A stretch of 64,000 nt of DNA from Lysinibacillus fusiformis (GTDB lineage: Bacteria > Bacillota > Bacilli > Bacillales_A > Planococcaceae): contig NZ_CP041696.1 of assembly GCF_007362955.1 (NCBI RefSeq), positions 3,286,001-3,350,000 of the forward strand, given 5' to 3'. Both the position numbers and the translations under genes were made by a program. The notes below the pieces were generated by a model. The model ran no database searches. It was not told where the DNA came from and saw only the letters and a program-made list of their open reading frames with translations. This document shows, one piece after another, positions 61,789 to 64,000 of the stretch (positions are counted from its first letter, which is position 1; the number at the start of each line of letters is the position of its first letter).

Positions 61789-61830
61789 AAAGGGAGCTGT
61801 CTCATAAAAAATTTTGAGACAGCTCCTTTG
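61789..61830 (+). terminator. Terminator of luxS
   Basis: GGAGCTGTCTCA pairs perfectly with TGAGACAGCTCC around AAAAAATTTT-like loop sequence, followed by TTTG. Confidence 0.85.
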
Positions 61831-61870
61831 TGCATGAAAGGCCAATTTTTCTCGGAAAAATCAACACCCT

Positions 61871-62842
61871 TTAAAAGTGAAATGGAATGACATTAGACGA
61901 TGAAGAATCATGTTTGATTTTTTGATAGATAAAACTTTCTAAAAATTCATGTATCAGTTCCTCATATTCTGCCATATTTTCATTAAAGGACTGCGCGTGA
62001 GCCCCCAAATCAAAAAGTTTTAATTTTTTTGAACCCATCTTTTTATGATATAAATCCAATGACATTGAAGCCGGAATAAACGTATCAGGAATACTATGGA
62101 TAAAGAGTACAGGCTTCTCAATATGTGTAACGGCTTCTGCAGGAGTAACGCTTTTAAACGAATAGCCATCACGAAGGCGTACAAAAAAATCTGCAAAGCC
62201 AATTGGAATGATTGAACCATACTTAAATTCCGTTTTGGCAATTTGTTTAAGCAACATCGAAAAATCTGAAAATGCACAGTCGGAAATGTAAAAATCAGCA
62301 CCATCCTCTACAGTTCCTGCATATAGCAACATGGTTGCGGCACCCATTGATTCACCATGAATACCTAGAATGGCATTTTCCCCGATCATTGCTTTAACGG
62401 TTTTGACAACCGCATCAAGGTCGTTTTTTTCATAGTAGCCGTAGCTCGTAGTTTTACCACCTGAGTCCCCATGTCTACGGTGGTCGAAAATAACGGAATT
62501 GTAGCCAAGTCGTTCAAAAAGCCGTGCATATTTGACGGAGTTAATTTTATTTTCCGTAACACCATGGCAGATGATGATGGTATTATTCGTTTGCAGCGGC
62601 TGAAACATAATGCCTCGAATGGAATAGCCATTGGGTGAATCGATATTTAATTCGCATTTAAAATTTTGATTGTACCAGACTTCGTCGAAACGTTTGGCAG
62701 ATGTTTCACGTTCACGAATAAATTCTGGATCTTTTTGCTGAATGTACATTAATTTATTGGAAAGCGCAAAGCCGAACAGACCTGTTGCTGCAGCGGCAAG
62801 CGTCGTTGTAATACCTGAAAATAAAAGCATTTTCTTTTTCAT
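61871..62842 (-). CDS. Alpha/beta hydrolase, YqkD-like
   Basis: A 323-residue hydrolase with an N-terminal membrane helix (LLFSGITTTLAAAATGLFGF). Core motifs: ICHGVTENK as oxyanion loop, FDHRRHGDSGG, nucleophile Ser in GIHGESMGAAT, the Asp in LFIHSIPDTFIPAS and a late His in LGAHAQSFNEN. It resembles B. subtilis YqkD-type membrane-anchored hydrolases. ATG 62842 follows GGAGGTG; frames extending to 62884 or 62926 are less well supported. It is divergent from the thiolase gene. Substrate unknown. Confidence 0.8.
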   Translation of the reverse strand: MKKKMLLFSGITTTLAAAATGLFGFALSNKLMYIQQKDPEFIRERETSAKRFDEVWYNQNFKCELNIDSPNGYSIRGIMFQPLQTNNTIIICHGVTENKINSVKYARLFERLGYNSVIFDHRRHGDSGGKTTSYGYYEKNDLDAVVKTVKAMIGENAILGIHGESMGAATMLLYAGTVEDGADFYISDCAFSDFSMLLKQIAKTEFKYGSIIPIGFADFFVRLRDGYSFKSVTPAEAVTHIEKPVLFIHSIPDTFIPASMSLDLYHKKMGSKKLKLFDLGAHAQSFNENMAEYEELIHEFLESFIYQKIKHDSSSSNVIPFHF

Positions 62843-62955
62843 CTTAAACACCTCCACATCCTGTTTCTTTTGTTGTCTAGACATTGGCGCCCCGCGTTTA
62901 AGATTTGCCCTAAACCGCGAAAGCACTTTCTTACTTGTAATGTTCCCAACTAAGA

Positions 62956-62984
62956 TTGTTTAAAACACGACAACATTTTACAAT
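62956..62984 (+). promoter_or_regulatory. Candidate promoter of the thiolase gene
   Basis: TTGTTT (62956-62961), 17-nt spacer and TACAAT (62979-62984). The -35 has three mismatch-prone positions, so this is tentative. Confidence 0.35.
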
Positions 62985-63111
62985 AACTTTTAAAAAAGTG
63001 CGACTATTTCTGTTATCGAAAATCGTCATAACATTTGTTAAAATATACATATCTGCTAGTAGCATATGCATGCAGTGTTGATTTTTGAACGGGGAAAAGG
63101 GGAGAATGGTT

Positions 63112-64000
63112 ATGACAAACGAGGTAGTAATTGTAAGTGCCGTGCGCACTGCGATCGGTTCATTCCAGGGAACATTAAAGGATGTACCGGCAACAACTCT
63201 TGGTAGCATCGTTATTAAAGAGGCATTAGCACGTGCTGGCGTAGCAGGTGAGCAAGTCGATGAAGTTATTATGGGGAATGTTTTATCGGCGGGGCTTGGA
63301 CAAAATCCAGCACGGCAAGCAGCTATTGCAGCGGGCTTACCACATCAAGTGCCTGCATTAACAATCAATAAAGTGTGTGGCTCGGGATTAAAGGCAGTCC
63401 ATTTAGCTGCACAGGCAATTTTAGCTGGAGATGCGGATATCATCGTTGCAGGTGGCTTTGAAAACATGAGCCAAGCACCATATGTCCTAAAAAATGCACG
63501 TGAAGGCTTCCGTATGGGCGACCAGAAGGTGGTTGATACGATGATTCATGATGGCTTATGGTGTGCCTTCAATGACTATCATATGGGCATCACAGCAGAA
63601 AATTTATGTGACGCTTATGAGATTTCACGAGAGGAGCAGGATGCTTTTGCAGCACGTTCACAGCAACGCGCAGAAGCGGCGATTGTAGCAGGGAAATTTA
63701 GTGATGAAATCGTAGCCGTTGAAATTCCTCAACGCAAGGGTGAACCTATTATTTTTGACAAAGATGAATTCCCACGCGCAGGTGTTACAGCCGAGGCATT
63801 ATCAAAACTACGTCCAGCTTTTAAAAAGGACGGTTCGGTGACAGCAGCAAATGCTTCTGGCATAAATGATGGCGCTGCAGCAGTTGTTGTTATGTCGAAA
63901 GACAAGGCAGCGGCGCTTGGTATTGAACCACTAGCACAAATTTCAGCGAATGCGAGTTCAGGTGTTGACCCTTCAATTATGGGAACAGGTCCTGTAACTG
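63112..64000 (+). CDS. Acetyl-CoA C-acetyltransferase (thiolase), 3'-truncated by window end
   Basis: The first 296 residues of a thiolase that condenses or cleaves acetoacetyl-CoA. The start is [20 protein letters not shown]; the acyl-accepting Cys89 is in [42 protein letters not shown] and [16 protein letters not shown] follow in family order. The C-terminal catalytic His and second Cys lie beyond base 64000. ATG 63112 is 7 nt after AGGGGAG; ATG 63106 touches the RBS. The frame is open to the edge. Degradative or biosynthetic role cannot be separated without downstream genes. Confidence 0.93.
   Translation, partial: MTNEVVIVSAVRTAIGSFQGTLKDVPATTLGSIVIKEALARAGVAGEQVDEVIMGNVLSAGLGQNPARQAAIAAGLPHQVPALTINKVCGSGLKAVHLAAQAILAGDADIIVAGGFENMSQAPYVLKNAREGFRMGDQKVVDTMIHDGLWCAFNDYHMGITAENLCDAYEISREEQDAFAARSQQRAEAAIVAGKFSDEIVAVEIPQRKGEPIIFDKDEFPRAGVTAEALSKLRPAFKKDGSVTAANASGINDGAAAVVVMSKDKAAALGIEPLAQISANASSGVDPSIMGTGPVT

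Noticed and set aside
62931-63209. Leftward 92-codon frame at the thiolase start
   Set aside because: It is antisense to the clear thiolase coding sequence and its start region.

Overview
The window looks like a chromosomal segment of a low-GC, spore-forming Gram-positive of the Lysinibacillus/Bacillaceae type. The support is gene content: cwlJ and sirA (sporulation and germination), lexA-yneA-yneB-ynzC-tkt-sirA-yneF in near-Bacillus order, a liaIH/liaFSR cell-envelope stress locus, luxS, strong AGGAGG ribosome binding sites and frequent TTG/GTG starts. No rRNA, tRNA or CRISPR array was seen.

Layout. 0.4-4.7 kb: a YjiH-type membrane protein, then a leftward GntR regulator-ABC ATPase-permease-CPBP protease block with a clear promoter/operator. 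4.7-5.3 kb: decayed coding remnants. 5.3-17.8 kb: a coherent sulfide-oxidation and bd-oxidase region. It has cydDC leftward; rightward sqr, DUF1641, a CstB-like persulfide dioxygenase-rhodanese, a degenerate rhodanese and an NreBC-like two-component system; then a TSUP sulfite exporter, a 29-residue membrane peptide, cydA, cydB and cydS. Three TAGGGG-N4-CCCCTA palindromes lie in front of cydD, sqr and the TSUP gene, each centred exactly 31.5 bp from a -10-like hexamer, so the local response regulator probably controls the whole region.

18.1-32.6 kb: an accessory region. Mostly unknown small secreted, lipoprotein or cytosolic genes are each followed by a short palindromic repeat (about ten copies, none noticed elsewhere in the window). 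It also holds a 78-bp inverted repeat pair 11.8 kb apart, a Tn554-type recombinase fused to an ECF sigma N-terminus, several gene stubs, a MITE-like 310-bp element and a 21-bp tandem repeat. cwlJ and a holin-like gene sit at its right edge.

33-48 kb: a DUF2339 membrane protein, an IS3 transposase remnant, and a type IV pilus locus. Three minor-pilin-like genes run leftward, including a pilin stalk fused to a large repeat-rich domain. Rightward are a VanW/G5 surface protein, pilB, pilT, pilC, a major pilin, pilM, pilN, pilO and pilD.

48-64 kb: a class-I amidotransferase-like peptidase, lexA divergent from the SOS division inhibitor yneA, yneB, two GNATs, ynzC, tkt, an HAD phosphatase, the lia locus interrupted by a truncated hydrolase, sirA, yneF, luxS, a YqkD-like hydrolase, and an acetyl-CoA acetyltransferase cut by the window end.
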